Shown in pieces: positions 14,628-22,864 of a stretch of DNA of 64,000 nt. This stretch comes from Candidatus Bathyarchaeota archaeon (GTDB lineage Archaea > Thermoproteota > Bathyarchaeia > Bathyarchaeales > Bathycorpusculaceae): the NCBI GenBank assembly GCA_029881805.1, contig JAOULW010000002.1, forward strand, positions 1 to 64,000, given 5' to 3'. The stretch's first letter is position 1; each line of letters starts with the position of its first letter. The notes below the pieces were generated by a model. That model was given only the letters and a program-made list of their open reading frames with translations, was not told where the DNA came from and ran no database searches. The position numbers and the translations under genes are program-made.

Positions 14628-15881
14628 TTACGCTTTCACTCCTATAGCGATGTAGCTGGCCGTCATCTTTCCAAGCGAGAGAATGTCGAAGCCTGTTGGA
14701 GTAATGTTTCTGTAGACCGTGGGCGTCATTAACACGCCTTCGGGCATTCCTTCCATAGTCCAAAGCGTAGGTATGAGTGAGTTGAAGGCGTCTTCTACGC
14801 TTGCCCTCAGTCGGTCAGCTGAAGTGTTTATGTTCGCTTCGGAGGAGCCTCTCAGCGTTTCCAGAGAGGTGTTTGTGGAGTCTCTGAAGCTTGCTAGGGA
14901 TCGGTTTGCTGAGGTTATGGTTTCGTTGAAGTTGGTCTGTAGGCGTTCTCTAAAATCGGTGAAGGCGGTCTGCACTTTCTGTCTTGCGTCTAGCAGTCCC
15001 TTGTTTAGGCTGTCTTGGATATAGCCTCTAGACGAGTTTAGAGCGGCTTGTGTCTTGTTTCGGGCGTCGCCTAATCCTGCGTTGAGTGAGTCTTGGATGT
15101 AGCCTCTGTAGGCGTTGAGGGCTGCTTGAACCTTGGCTCTTGCGTCGGCTAGGCCAGCGTTGACCCCTGACTGAATTTGGTCGCGATAAGCGTTAAGAGC
15201 GGCTTGGGTGTTGCCCGTCATCTTTCTAAGCCCGTCGTTTATTCCGTCTCGCACTTTGTCGATTTGTGGCTGAATCATCACGTCCCAGAGCCAGTTGAGG
15301 AAGCTGCCGACAACCCAGCCTGGTCCGTCGGCAATTGCGTTTCTGGCCCAGTTGAACAATCCCCAATCTCCAAGTGCGGCTCTGAACTGGTCTCTGACGA
15401 CTGGGCGTAGGTCGCCTCTGCCTATGCGGGCGATTTCGATGCTGGGAACGTTGACTGTGGGAATGTTGATTGTGGGTGCTTTTGGAATTTCGACGCCAGG
15501 TATGTTTATGGTTGGAGCCCTTGGGACCTCAATTGTTGGGATGCTTATTGCGGGTGAAGATGGTACGGCAACGGTGGGGACTGTTACTGTTGGAACAGAG
15601 ACTCCTGGCACCTCAACTTTTGGAATGCTGATCTTGACAGCTGGGACGGCATAGCGTTTGGGGCTGAACCATCCACTGCGCACTTCGGCGCTGATTAATA
15701 CTGCTGGTGCCTCAGCGAAGGTTCGCTTGAAAGTGACATGATACCACTTCTGTTCTTCCAAGTAAACTCGTCCATACTCGAAGGGAAATTCAGGCATGCC
15801 TGGCGCCTGTGGGAGAATCTGTCTGATTATCCTCTCAATCTCTTCCGTCAAAGAAGCTTCAAGGGCTCTTGGAACAGCCAT
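14628..15881 (-). CDS. Repeat-rich fibre-like structural protein
   Basis: 417 residues. After a short globular head comes a stretch of VPTVxVP/IPxVEVP repeats (about 78-148), then Trp-rich hydrophobic helices (about 165-200). Four tandem 26-residue helical repeats follow (about 220-330; pattern AALNAYRGYIQDSLNAGL-DAR), then a coiled tail of Ser/Thr/Asn-rich helices and a small C-terminal domain. The combination of beta-repeats and long amphipathic helices suggests an elongated virion or surface fibre, or a membrane-binding protein. No catalytic motif. It follows the small membrane-protein gene 15882-16067 without a gap. Confidence 0.65.
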   Translation of the reverse strand: MAVPRALEASLTEEIERIIRQILPQAPGMPEFPFEYGRVYLEEQKWYHVTFKRTFAEAPAVLISAEVRSGWFSPKRYAVPAVKISIPKVEVPGVSVPTVTVPTVAVPSSPAISIPTIEVPRAPTINIPGVEIPKAPTINIPTVNVPSIEIARIGRGDLRPVVRDQFRAALGDWGLFNWARNAIADGPGWVVGSFLNWLWDVMIQPQIDKVRDGINDGLRKMTGNTQAALNAYRDQIQSGVNAGLADARAKVQAALNAYRGYIQDSLNAGLGDARNKTQAALNSSRGYIQDSLNKGLLDARQKVQTAFTDFRERLQTNFNETITSANRSLASFRDSTNTSLETLRGSSEANINTSADRLRASVEDAFNSLIPTLWTMEGMPEGVLMTPTVYRNITPTGFDILSLGKMTASYIAIGVKA

Positions 15882-16067
15882 CTACTTCCACCAGCCTTTG
15901 GATTTTCCGTAAGAGTAAGTGACCACGCCTGCTTCGATGGCTAGTGGCACAGCAGCCGCAACTACAGCCAAGCTGAGGATGCTTGACGTGATTTTCTCTT
16001 CTGCGGTGAGCTTCTCTCCGCGGAGGACTTTTGCTACGGCTTTTCCAAGGTAGGAGAATACGTCCAT
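15882..16067 (-). CDS. Small membrane protein
   Basis: 61 residues: a basic amphipathic N-terminus (YLGKAVAKVLRGEKL), then a hydrophobic helix (ITSSILSLAVVAAAVPLAIEAGVV), and a basic tail ending GKSKGWWK. It is the first gene after the operator at 16090-16110 and directly abuts the fibre-like gene. Size and layout suit a minor coat or membrane protein of an archaeal virus, but this is inference. Confidence 0.65.
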   Translation of the reverse strand: MDVFSYLGKAVAKVLRGEKLTAEEKITSSILSLAVVAAAVPLAIEAGVVTYSYGKSKGWWK

Positions 16068-16089
16068 TCAAATCGCCTAGGCTCTTTTA

Positions 16090-16110
16090 CTACCATCTAT
16101 GTATCCCTAT
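16090..16110 (-). promoter_or_regulatory. Element-wide operator, site 2
   Basis: Minus-strand reading ATAGGGATACATAGATGGTAG. It lies just after the TATA-like CTTAAAAATAAG and before the operon 16067-14457. Confidence 0.65.
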
Positions 16111-16163
16111 ATGTTACCTTATTTTTAAGTCTTTATCCAAGACAAGCACTGCGAAAAACACGT

Positions 16164-16406
16164 TCACGAGCAAAGCTTCAAAATGACATTGGCGAAACCA
16201 ACCGTCAATGCGATTGCTCCGCCGATTATTAGAAGAATGCCCCACATGTAATGATGCGGCCGTGAAAGGTCGCCGAAGTCCCTCACGTCGTCAAAGAGGA
16301 GCGTGACACCAGAGACTAAGCCAGCAGCGCCGCCTACTAGTAGCGGCCACTGCTCAGCTAAGGCTTCAAACAGTTTTTCGTTGTGGGACTTGTTTCTTGG
16401 TTGCAT
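16164..16406 (-). CDS. Two-helix membrane protein
   Basis: About 80 residues from the ATG at 16406; the frame also extends to a TTG at 16442. It has two membrane segments (PLLVGGAAGLVSGVTLLF and WGILLIIGGAIALTVGFAN) joined by a charged loop. It is the last gene of the operon beginning at 19051. Not recognised; holin-like or virion membrane role is possible. Confidence 0.6.
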   Translation of the reverse strand: MQPRNKSHNEKLFEALAEQWPLLVGGAAGLVSGVTLLFDDVRDFGDLSRPHHYMWGILLIIGGAIALTVGFANVILKLCS

Positions 16407-16407
16407 T

Positions 16408-16677
16408 TCAGCAACGCCGTGGGTTTCTTTGAGCCCTCTCAATTTCTTGAATCAGTTTAGGCGCATTATACCTGAGGAATTTCTGGATTGATTGAACAGG
16501 GTCTGCTTCGTTTAATCCATGAAGAAGCCCGTCAACGAGGATGAGAAAAGGGTATTTGTGGAAGTGTGGATGTAGGAGATGGTCGATTGTTCTGTTGACT
16601 GGTCCTTGCAGTTCTTTTCGTACGGTTTTGATGAGTTGGTCGATGTTGTCTCCTTGTTTTCTATGTGATTCTGGCAT
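16408..16677 (-). CDS. Hypothetical helical protein
   Basis: 89 residues, not recognised. Soluble and helical, His-rich in the middle (HLLHPHFHKYPFLILVDGLLHG). Its start overlaps the end of the protease-like gene by 17 bp, and the next gene's upstream frame overlaps its end, so it is translationally coupled in the operon. Confidence 0.6.
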   Translation of the reverse strand: MPESHRKQGDNIDQLIKTVRKELQGPVNRTIDHLLHPHFHKYPFLILVDGLLHGLNEADPVQSIQKFLRYNAPKLIQEIERAQRNPRRC

Positions 16678-17296
16678 AGGGATCTCCTAGAAGCTCAAAG
16701 CCTTCCATGTTGTTCTTCACAGCCATGGCGTAAAAGTCACCGTTAGGCCACTGTTCCAAGTTTGCTTCGTAGAGGGCTTTCAGCTCGGCGCATTTAGCCA
16801 GATAGGCTTGGGAAGCCTCGTGGACGGTTTTGCCCTCAGCTAGAGCCACAGGGATTGTAAGGAAAGTGGTGGTCAGGTCTTCAAGGTAGTTTCTTTCAAC
16901 TGCGGGCAAGGCGACGTACACGTCGACTTTCCATCCCATGTATGCGCGGGCAGGCGCTCCCTTTCCGAGTTTTTGGCTGGTTCTGCAGGCAACAGCGTAA
17001 CACAGCTTGTTTTGCAGCATTCCCGAGTTGAGGAGATCTACTAAAGGCCATATGATTCCGCCAGCAGTAAGCGAACCGAACCATTTGTCAAGCGTGCCGT
17101 GTCCAGCGTAGACTATGAAGTCGGCTGGGTTCAGCAACTGTTGAAGCGTGAACAAGAGACGGTTTGCCTTCCAGAGATCGAACCTGAAAACTTCAAAGCC
17201 CTTGTCTTCGAGCATGTTGGCTATGCGGTCTGCAACGTAGGCTGAGGCTGAAGTGGCGATGTCGTCGATGGGATAGAGAACCAGCGCCCGAGTCAC
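16661..17296 (-). CDS. Caspase/gingipain-like cysteine protease (clan CD fold)
   Basis: 211 residues. The catalytic dyad pattern of clan CD peptidases (C25, CHAT, caspase) is visible: a hydrophobic strand ending in YAGHG (His66) and a second ending in CYAVACRTSQ (Cys104), about 38 residues apart. The N-terminus (ALVLYPIDDIATSASAYVADRI) resembles the first strand-helix of that fold. No signal peptide. It sits in an operon with membrane and structural-like proteins, next to a small Ig-like protein (4-bp overlap). It may process virion proteins or act on host proteins; target unknown. Confidence 0.7.
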   Translation of the reverse strand: MTRALVLYPIDDIATSASAYVADRIANMLEDKGFEVFRFDLWKANRLLFTLQQLLNPADFIVYAGHGTLDKWFGSLTAGGIIWPLVDLLNSGMLQNKLCYAVACRTSQKLGKGAPARAYMGWKVDVYVALPAVERNYLEDLTTTFLTIPVALAEGKTVHEASQAYLAKCAELKALYEANLEQWPNGDFYAMAVKNNMEGFELLGDPYARIT

Positions 17297-17526
17297 AGTA
17301 GAATCCGCCTTAACTTGACTTCCACTGTTCCTGGAACTGTTGCGTGTGCTGTGTAGGGCTCGTAGAGGGGAGAACGCACTTTAAGCGTGTACGTTCCGGC
17401 TGGTACGTCGAATCGGGCCTGTCCGTTCTGATCGGTTGAAGTTTGAACGCTGTCTAGCCACACAGGTGTGTAACGGATTGGAGCCCCAGTTTCAGAGTCG
17501 GTGAGGCGTATGTTAAGGACTGCCAT
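17293..17526 (-). CDS. Small Ig-like (carboxypeptidase-regulatory type) domain protein
   Basis: 77 residues forming a single beta-sandwich: NIRLTDSETGAPI, then TSTDQNGQARFDVPAGTYTLKV, the usual signature of CarboxypepD_reg/Big-type domains. No signal peptide. It lies between an unknown gene (14-bp overlap) and the protease-like gene (4-bp overlap). In mobile elements such domains often decorate virion proteins. Confidence 0.7.
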   Translation of the reverse strand: MAVLNIRLTDSETGAPIRYTPVWLDSVQTSTDQNGQARFDVPAGTYTLKVRSPLYEPYTAHATVPGTVEVKLRRILL

Positions 17527-17998
17527 TGCCGTTTCCTCTCGAGTTTTGTGAGGGCCAGAGGTAGGGTTTTATGTCCTTTTCAACTTCGTTTTGCAGCCAT
17601 CGTGCTCCCTTTGCTGTTTCTAGGATAGGAAGAACGTCTGGGCGATGCTTTTTGAGCCACTTAGAAGCGTATCCAACGTTGAGGTATTGCTCCGCAAGGG
17701 GTTTTGGGAATTTTGAGACTATTACGCGGCTGAACCCTAAGGCTGCGAGTGCCATGCGTACTGTTTGTTTGCGCAAGGCTTCTATGCGGTCTTTTTCTTC
17801 GGGGCTGAGCTCTGGAGGATACTCAGGAGCTTGATCCGCTTGGTGCTGGGTTGTCCATCGTACCGTTTCGACAATGTACCAGTCGTGGTCAACCATGATT
17901 TGGAGGTGCGCAGCGTCGAAGGGTGCTATAAGCCCTACAACCATTCTTTCGAGCGTCTTTGCCAATATTTTTGCGCTTGCCTTGCCGACGAGGCTCAC
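17513..17998 (-). CDS. Hypothetical protein
   Basis: 161 residues, not recognised. A hydrophobic helix near the N-terminus (KILAKTLERMVVGLIAPF), a Trp/Tyr-rich centre (DHDWYIVETVRWTTQ), then charged helices and a Gly/Asn-rich tail. It is in the middle of the 19051-16164 operon. Confidence 0.6.
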   Translation of the reverse strand: MSLVGKASAKILAKTLERMVVGLIAPFDAAHLQIMVDHDWYIVETVRWTTQHQADQAPEYPPELSPEEKDRIEALRKQTVRMALAALGFSRVIVSKFPKPLAEQYLNVGYASKWLKKHRPDVLPILETAKGARWLQNEVEKDIKPYLWPSQNSRGNGNGSP

Positions 17999-18016
17999 GG
18001 TTCTTTCAAGGGACAG

Positions 18017-19051
18017 TTAAGACGCCTCCTTCGGCTTTTCTTCTTCGGAGGTAGAGGGTCGTTCTCGAGTGTACCGGGTCAAAGTCAGGTTGTGTAGATT
18101 TGGTTCTGTGGTATGGGTTGTTGGATTGTTCGGTGGTGCCTCTGTCCTTTCTGTGGTTTGCGGGGTTGCAGAGGACATGCGAGCTTCAACCGTTCCTTCG
18201 AACCATTGCTTTAGGAAGTATGTGAAGGGTTCCATGACTTTGTCGATGGCTTTGGAAACGACTCTTTCAGCAGCCCCTATTTTCGCTTCCTCCAATCTTG
18301 TTTCCAAGTCTAAATCGTGCTGCTGTTGCCATTGCCTTTCAGCTTCTTGAAGCATTTTCTCCACCTCCCCTCTAGCAAGCCTAGTATCCACAAGCTGGTA
18401 GCCCATGCCTTCCACAAGCTTCTTGGCTTCTTCTACAGTCACGGGAGTTTCTGTCGTCACAACCTTGTAACCCAGTGTTTCCAAGAGTTTCTTGGCTTCA
18501 TCTTCCGCAGCCTTCACCTGCTTCAAAGAGCCCTCAATGCCATAACCTGCGATAGCAGCTTCAGGTGGAGCACCCTCTTGGGCTGGTGGTTTAACGCCTA
18601 TCGCAACGGGCATGCCTCGCCCAAAAACCCTGTTGAACTCGCGCTGGTACCATTTCAGGACGTCTAAGGCTTCCGAGGGAGTAATTGTCGGAGTCTTCTC
18701 CGCTTCTATTCCCTTGAGGGCCTCGTCGAGAGCCTTTGTTTCGGGCGGCTTAGGCTGCGCTGTTTCTCGGGCCGATTTGGTTGGAGTGTTCTCTGCTTCA
18801 CTTTTCGGGCTTGTTTCCAACTTTGGGAAGAGAGGTTGAGGCTTGAAAGCCACCATCTCGGGGTCACTCCATATTTCCCCGTAGTATTTTTGGTACCTGT
18901 ACCTAGTCAGCCCCGAATCCTGAATGGCTTTGTTGACGCTTTTTCCCTCTTTGACAAGGCTTTTGAAAAGCTCAATTTTCTCTTCGTCACTCTCTCTTTC
19001 TATCGTTCCGACACCGTTCTGGTCTTCCGTTCCGACGTCGTTCTGAGACAT
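18017..19051 (-). CDS. Coiled-coil protein with N-terminal helix-turn-helix
   Basis: 344 residues, first gene of the operon. Residues about 24-60 resemble a short HTH (FKSLVKEGKSVNKAIQDSGLTRYRYQKY). A Pro/Thr/Lys-rich linker follows. The middle has a duplicated unit (EAKKLLETLGYKVV and EAKKLVEGMGYQLV), then a long coiled coil and a Thr/Pro-rich tail. A scaffold or packaging role would fit; no catalytic motif. An element-wide operator precedes its ATG by a few bases. Confidence 0.65.
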   Translation of the reverse strand: MSQNDVGTEDQNGVGTIERESDEEKIELFKSLVKEGKSVNKAIQDSGLTRYRYQKYYGEIWSDPEMVAFKPQPLFPKLETSPKSEAENTPTKSARETAQPKPPETKALDEALKGIEAEKTPTITPSEALDVLKWYQREFNRVFGRGMPVAIGVKPPAQEGAPPEAAIAGYGIEGSLKQVKAAEDEAKKLLETLGYKVVTTETPVTVEEAKKLVEGMGYQLVDTRLARGEVEKMLQEAERQWQQQHDLDLETRLEEAKIGAAERVVSKAIDKVMEPFTYFLKQWFEGTVEARMSSATPQTTERTEAPPNNPTTHTTEPNLHNLTLTRYTRERPSTSEEEKPKEAS

Positions 19052-19056
19052 CTATA

Positions 19057-19077
19057 CCACCATATATGTAACCATAA
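19057..19077 (-). promoter_or_regulatory. Element-wide operator, site 3
   Basis: Minus-strand reading TTATGGTTACATATATGGTGG, immediately upstream of the ATG at 19051 and just after the TATA-like GCTTAAATTAGG. Confidence 0.65.
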
Positions 19078-19163
19078 GAGTATCCTAATTTAAGCTTTCT
19101 CGCTTAGCGCTCTAATGTCTAGCTGCCTGTTGCTCCTTCTACCCTTACATAATGCCGTGTCGC

Positions 19164-19273
19164 CGTACTGGTACGTCGGTATGGCTCATTCGGACAATAT
19201 CTTAACATGCTCCGAACATGCGCTGAAATAGCGCTTAAGTGCATAAGTAGTAAATCAGAACGGAGCGTTCTGA
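19164..19273. other. Cluster of three short palindromes in an intergenic region
   Basis: CGTAC-TG-GTACG (19164-19175), GCGCT-GAAAT-AGCGC (19220-19234) and TCAGAACG-GAG-CGTTCTGA (19255-19273) lie within 110 bp, downstream of the replication operon (ends 19311) and upstream of the operon starting at 19051. The last one is a good terminator hairpin. As a cluster they could also be an origin-like or structured-RNA region. Confidence 0.45.
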
Positions 19274-19310
19274 CGCCCGTGCTGTCTCGAGCCGAAGCTT
19301 TGAACAGTCT

Positions 19311-21077
19311 CTAGTCGCTTGATTTTCTCCTTAATTCTTTGAAATCTATGACGTCGGGGCTCATTTCCACAAGCTTCTGTAGCTTTTCAGCTGTTTCAAT
19401 CATCTTTGTCGTGGTGCTGTATGCCTGCACGACGTTCTCACGTTTGGCGGCTTCCTTCAACGCAGCGATGTCAACCTTTAAGCTTGTGAGCCCCCAGCTC
19501 ACCCATTTCCAGTTGAATCTGGTTGGTTTCAGTGGCAGCTTCTTGAGGTATTTTTGCATGCTTTTCTCGAGGATTATGCCCTTAGCCTCGTCTACGACGA
19601 TGGCGCGGTTGTCTTGTAGTGGCATATTCCAAGCGATGAGATCGTCGAATCGGGCTCGGTACGGTGTCGGGTCGATGCCCTCTTCGCTTAGTTCCTTGCT
19701 GAACTCTCTCCACAGCTCCTCATACTCGTGGTCGCGGAGAACCTTTATGACGGGCTCTAGGCGTCTAGCCTCGTGCATTCTTAACGTTTCAGTCTTTGCC
19801 AGCAACCTTTCTTTAACGTCTTCAAGCCATTCGATTATTGATGTTACGTGAGTGTAGACAGCTACTGAGTTGCGTTTTTCAGCTTGCCTCTCAGATGCTT
19901 TCAGCCATTCTTGAACTCTCTGAGCGATTGATGATATCCATTTCCAGTCTAATGGTGCTGTTACCTTCACTTCTGGTATGGCCTCCTCAGCTTCTTTTAC
20001 GGCTTTCTCGATTTCAGGTTCGGTTGGGGTTGGAACCGCAAGTTTTTCATACTCCTCCTTCAAGACGAGAACTGTCAGAACAGCGCCTCTCTTGTTCGTG
20101 ATTTTCATGAGTTGATACTTCTCCAGTTCGGTGTAGGGATGCCCGTGGACAATTGCGACTGTGTCGCATGTTTCTTCGTCATGGACTGGAATAACCAATG
20201 TGGGCTCCTTAAACCCTGGCAGCAGCTTCTTCTCGGGCTTGGCAGTTACGTTGACATGCAAAAGCCTCACGTAGCCCCGTATTTCTTCAGGCAGCTCTTC
20301 AATAGGAAGCCCAGGTGGAAGCTTTAGCTTCCTTATTTCTTCTCGGAGTTTTTGTATTTCGTCTTCCCATTTTTCTCGTTCTCGGCTTATCCTTTCCTCT
20401 GCTGCCTCTTCTACGACGCCGAGTTCTTCGGCTAAGCTTTTGACTTCAGCTTTGTAACGCTCCCATTCTGAAAGTGGGATAGCCCGGGTCATCAGCAATT
20501 CGTCTCGGGCGCGTAGCCAATAGTTTCCTTCTTTAAGCTCGTCCTCTTCAGGTGTGGGCGCCTCAGGATTCTCTTTAAAGAATAGCTCCAGTGCCTTGTC
20601 TAGGATTTCTCTGCGAGTGGGCATATACCCTTGTCCCGTGGTTTCTGGAGTTTTAGGGCGAGTTTCTACCGATTTCTTGATTAGTTCAAGTCTTTTCTGA
20701 AGTTTTTCGCGTTGTTCAAGCCAATCGATTGACTCTATTTTGTCGGCTTTGGGCTCGACTCTTCCAGCCCAGAGGTGAGATTGGACAAACTTGTCCCATT
20801 CTTCGTCTCCGTAGAATCTTCTTGTGCCATAGCGATATACTCTTTCGGTTGAGCCGTGTTTTTCGATCAGTTCGTTAATAGCCTTGATGTTTCTTTCCAA
20901 GCGCGCAATCCACTCTTCTGGGGTTTCCGTTTCAAGCTGTTCTTTGGCTTTCTGCCAGAAGTTCCCTCTCTTCAGAAAGGCTTCTTCCTCAGGGTCGTGG
21001 ATCCACCAGATGTCAAGGGTTCTGTCGTAGAGGTAGTGAGCCTTGTTGCGGATTTCGTCTTCAGTGGGAACTATCAT
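19311..21077 (-). CDS. Large helical protein with internal duplications
   Basis: 588 residues, not recognised. Two duplications are visible. PTEDEIRNKAHYLYD...GNFWQKAKEQL (residues 3-48) is repeated as PTRREILDKALELFF...GNYWLRARDEL (about 152-195). DWKWISSIAQRVQEWL... (about 375-425) is repeated as NWKWVSWGLTSLKVDI... (about 535-585). A coiled coil lies at about 220-250. Last gene of the operon with the PCNA/GINS fusion (4-bp ATGA overlap), so a role in replication or as its partner is likely. Confidence 0.65.
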   Translation of the reverse strand: MIVPTEDEIRNKAHYLYDRTLDIWWIHDPEEEAFLKRGNFWQKAKEQLETETPEEWIARLERNIKAINELIEKHGSTERVYRYGTRRFYGDEEWDKFVQSHLWAGRVEPKADKIESIDWLEQREKLQKRLELIKKSVETRPKTPETTGQGYMPTRREILDKALELFFKENPEAPTPEEDELKEGNYWLRARDELLMTRAIPLSEWERYKAEVKSLAEELGVVEEAAEERISREREKWEDEIQKLREEIRKLKLPPGLPIEELPEEIRGYVRLLHVNVTAKPEKKLLPGFKEPTLVIPVHDEETCDTVAIVHGHPYTELEKYQLMKITNKRGAVLTVLVLKEEYEKLAVPTPTEPEIEKAVKEAEEAIPEVKVTAPLDWKWISSIAQRVQEWLKASERQAEKRNSVAVYTHVTSIIEWLEDVKERLLAKTETLRMHEARRLEPVIKVLRDHEYEELWREFSKELSEEGIDPTPYRARFDDLIAWNMPLQDNRAIVVDEAKGIILEKSMQKYLKKLPLKPTRFNWKWVSWGLTSLKVDIAALKEAAKRENVVQAYSTTTKMIETAEKLQKLVEMSPDVIDFKELRRKSSD

Positions 21078-22864
21078 TCAAGCACACCGTATTCGAGAAG
21101 CTTGTATTCTATTGTGATGGGCTGTTTTTCCATGTCCATGAATGGAGTTTGCGGGTTTGATGAGCTGTGCGTGTTGGCGACACCTTGTTCAATGACCTCT
21201 ATGTATCGGTGTTTTTCGAAAATCTCTGCGTGCTGCGTAGGGATGACTGCTTCTTCATGAGCTCTGAAGGGTCCGTACACTTTTCGGTCTGTACCTATGA
21301 AGCGCACCATGTCCCTTAAGAAGCGGACTCTTGCGTAGCCTGTCGGCACCGCTGGCGGCTTAACACGTTCAAGCTCTTCAACAACTTGTTTAACCCACCA
21401 TCTTCCGCCAGGACCAAACTCGACGATTCCCTCCTTTTGCAGCCCCACTAGAATGTCGTTGAGCCCCTCGATGCTGTAGCCATCTTCTTCAAGCTTCCTC
21501 TCAATTGTCTGTATGATAACTTCCTTTCTGAACTCTTTGTTCAGCTCTGTCAGCACGGACAAGACATTGTCTCTTGTAAGAGGTTTCAAACGCTTGATTT
21601 CCTCGGCTTTCTCAACGGCTTCTTTTGGTTCCGTAGGCTTTATGGTCCAATAGCCTCGCATGTCCACTGCGTAGCCGCCCGGTCTCCTTGTCGGCCAGGG
21701 CTTAGACTCAACCAATCCTTTCGCCTTTAAACCGAGCAGCATGTTATGGAGGGGCTCAGTCAAGTACTCCCTAGCCAAGAAGCTCTCAAGCTCGGAGCAG
21801 CCGACGGCGTCTGTATCCGCAGCCTCCAAGAAGTCTCTTATCGCGGTGAGCACTACATCTTCTGTTAAAGGTTTCAAAACTGGGGGTCTTTCGGGTAGAA
21901 AGTATAGTTTCTTCCATCCAGCCTCTCGTATATTCAGTTTTCCTTCTTTGACGAGTTGTCTAAGCATCTCTTCAACTTTGGCTATTTCGTAGCCCTCTTT
22001 TGCTAGGGCTTCTTCAATCTCTCCAGATGAAACTGCCGTGGGAGCTTTCTTCTCAACTTGTCTGAGGATATCCTCTTTCGTTAGTGCCTTAAGCAGTCTT
22101 AGCTTTTCTAAGAAGCGGGCTGAATCGTCATAGTTTGGAGCTACATACGCCTTGAAGCTAACCGTTCCAAATTGGTATTCTATGCCGAGTGGCATGCGGT
22201 ACGCTCTAGCGCCCAGTATCCTAACCACGGGCCAGCCTTTCCGGAGGAATATTGTAGGTGGAAGAAACTGCTCAACCAGATGGATTTTGTAGCCTGCGCC
22301 TGCGTCTTGCACAATCTCTAATCCAAAGAGGTCTTTGAAAGCCAGCCAAACCTCCTCGTTGAAGGCTGAAGCCACTGCTTCGCGCTTAGCAAGTGTCCAA
22401 GCAAAGCCCACAGCGTCGGCTCCGGCTTTTCTGGCTTGGGCTAGAAAGCGCTTTAGGGGACGCCCATCGAAAGCTATTCTGTTGGGAAGGTCTATTTTAA
22501 ACTCTGGAGCATCGAAGTCAGTCTTTTCTTCTTCAAATTCTCCTATTTCAGTCTCAGCGAGCATTATTTTGTTGTCCTTTCTTTTGATGACGGCTCTGTT
22601 TGCGCCTGTGGCTCTTAAGGCTCTGATGACGCCTTTTACCTTGCTTCGGTTGCTAAGTATGCCGAAGGCTTCTTTGTCAATGCGGTAAAAATAGAAGGAC
22701 TGTGGAGGAGCCGACAGAGTATAGGCTGTGATCCTCTCCGAATCCATATTTCTTGCAACAAGACCTCCTGCAGTAAATTTTACGACAGCTTCGTCCGTGT
22801 TTGTGAAAAGCAGGTCGAAGAACTTCTCAAATTCGTCCAAGTAGTCTTCGACTAGAAGGCTCAA
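21074..22864 (-). CDS. PCNA-like clamp fused to three winged helices and a GINS B-like domain
   Basis: 596 residues. Residues 1-250 resemble a sliding clamp: DEAVVKFTAGGLVARNMD matches the PCNA first-domain strands and R-x-M-D motif, FKIDLPNRIAF the inter-domain region, and MPLGIEYQFGTVSFKAYVAP the PCNA C-terminal pattern (MEYxx-G-x-xxFxLAP). Three winged-helix repeats follow (about 260-330, 335-415, 418-490). Residues about 505-555 (RVRFLRDMVRFIGTD, VYGPF, ... AVIPTQHAEIF) match the GINS B domain, seen in archaeal GINS51. A clamp/CMG-scaffold fusion is unusual; it probably recruits polymerase and helicase to the element origin. Domain calls are by eye. Confidence 0.68.
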   Translation of the reverse strand: MSLLVEDYLDEFEKFFDLLFTNTDEAVVKFTAGGLVARNMDSERITAYTLSAPPQSFYFYRIDKEAFGILSNRSKVKGVIRALRATGANRAVIKRKDNKIMLAETEIGEFEEEKTDFDAPEFKIDLPNRIAFDGRPLKRFLAQARKAGADAVGFAWTLAKREAVASAFNEEVWLAFKDLFGLEIVQDAGAGYKIHLVEQFLPPTIFLRKGWPVVRILGARAYRMPLGIEYQFGTVSFKAYVAPNYDDSARFLEKLRLLKALTKEDILRQVEKKAPTAVSSGEIEEALAKEGYEIAKVEEMLRQLVKEGKLNIREAGWKKLYFLPERPPVLKPLTEDVVLTAIRDFLEAADTDAVGCSELESFLAREYLTEPLHNMLLGLKAKGLVESKPWPTRRPGGYAVDMRGYWTIKPTEPKEAVEKAEEIKRLKPLTRDNVLSVLTELNKEFRKEVIIQTIERKLEEDGYSIEGLNDILVGLQKEGIVEFGPGGRWWVKQVVEELERVKPPAVPTGYARVRFLRDMVRFIGTDRKVYGPFRAHEEAVIPTQHAEIFEKHRYIEVIEQGVANTHSSSNPQTPFMDMEKQPITIEYKLLEYGVLE

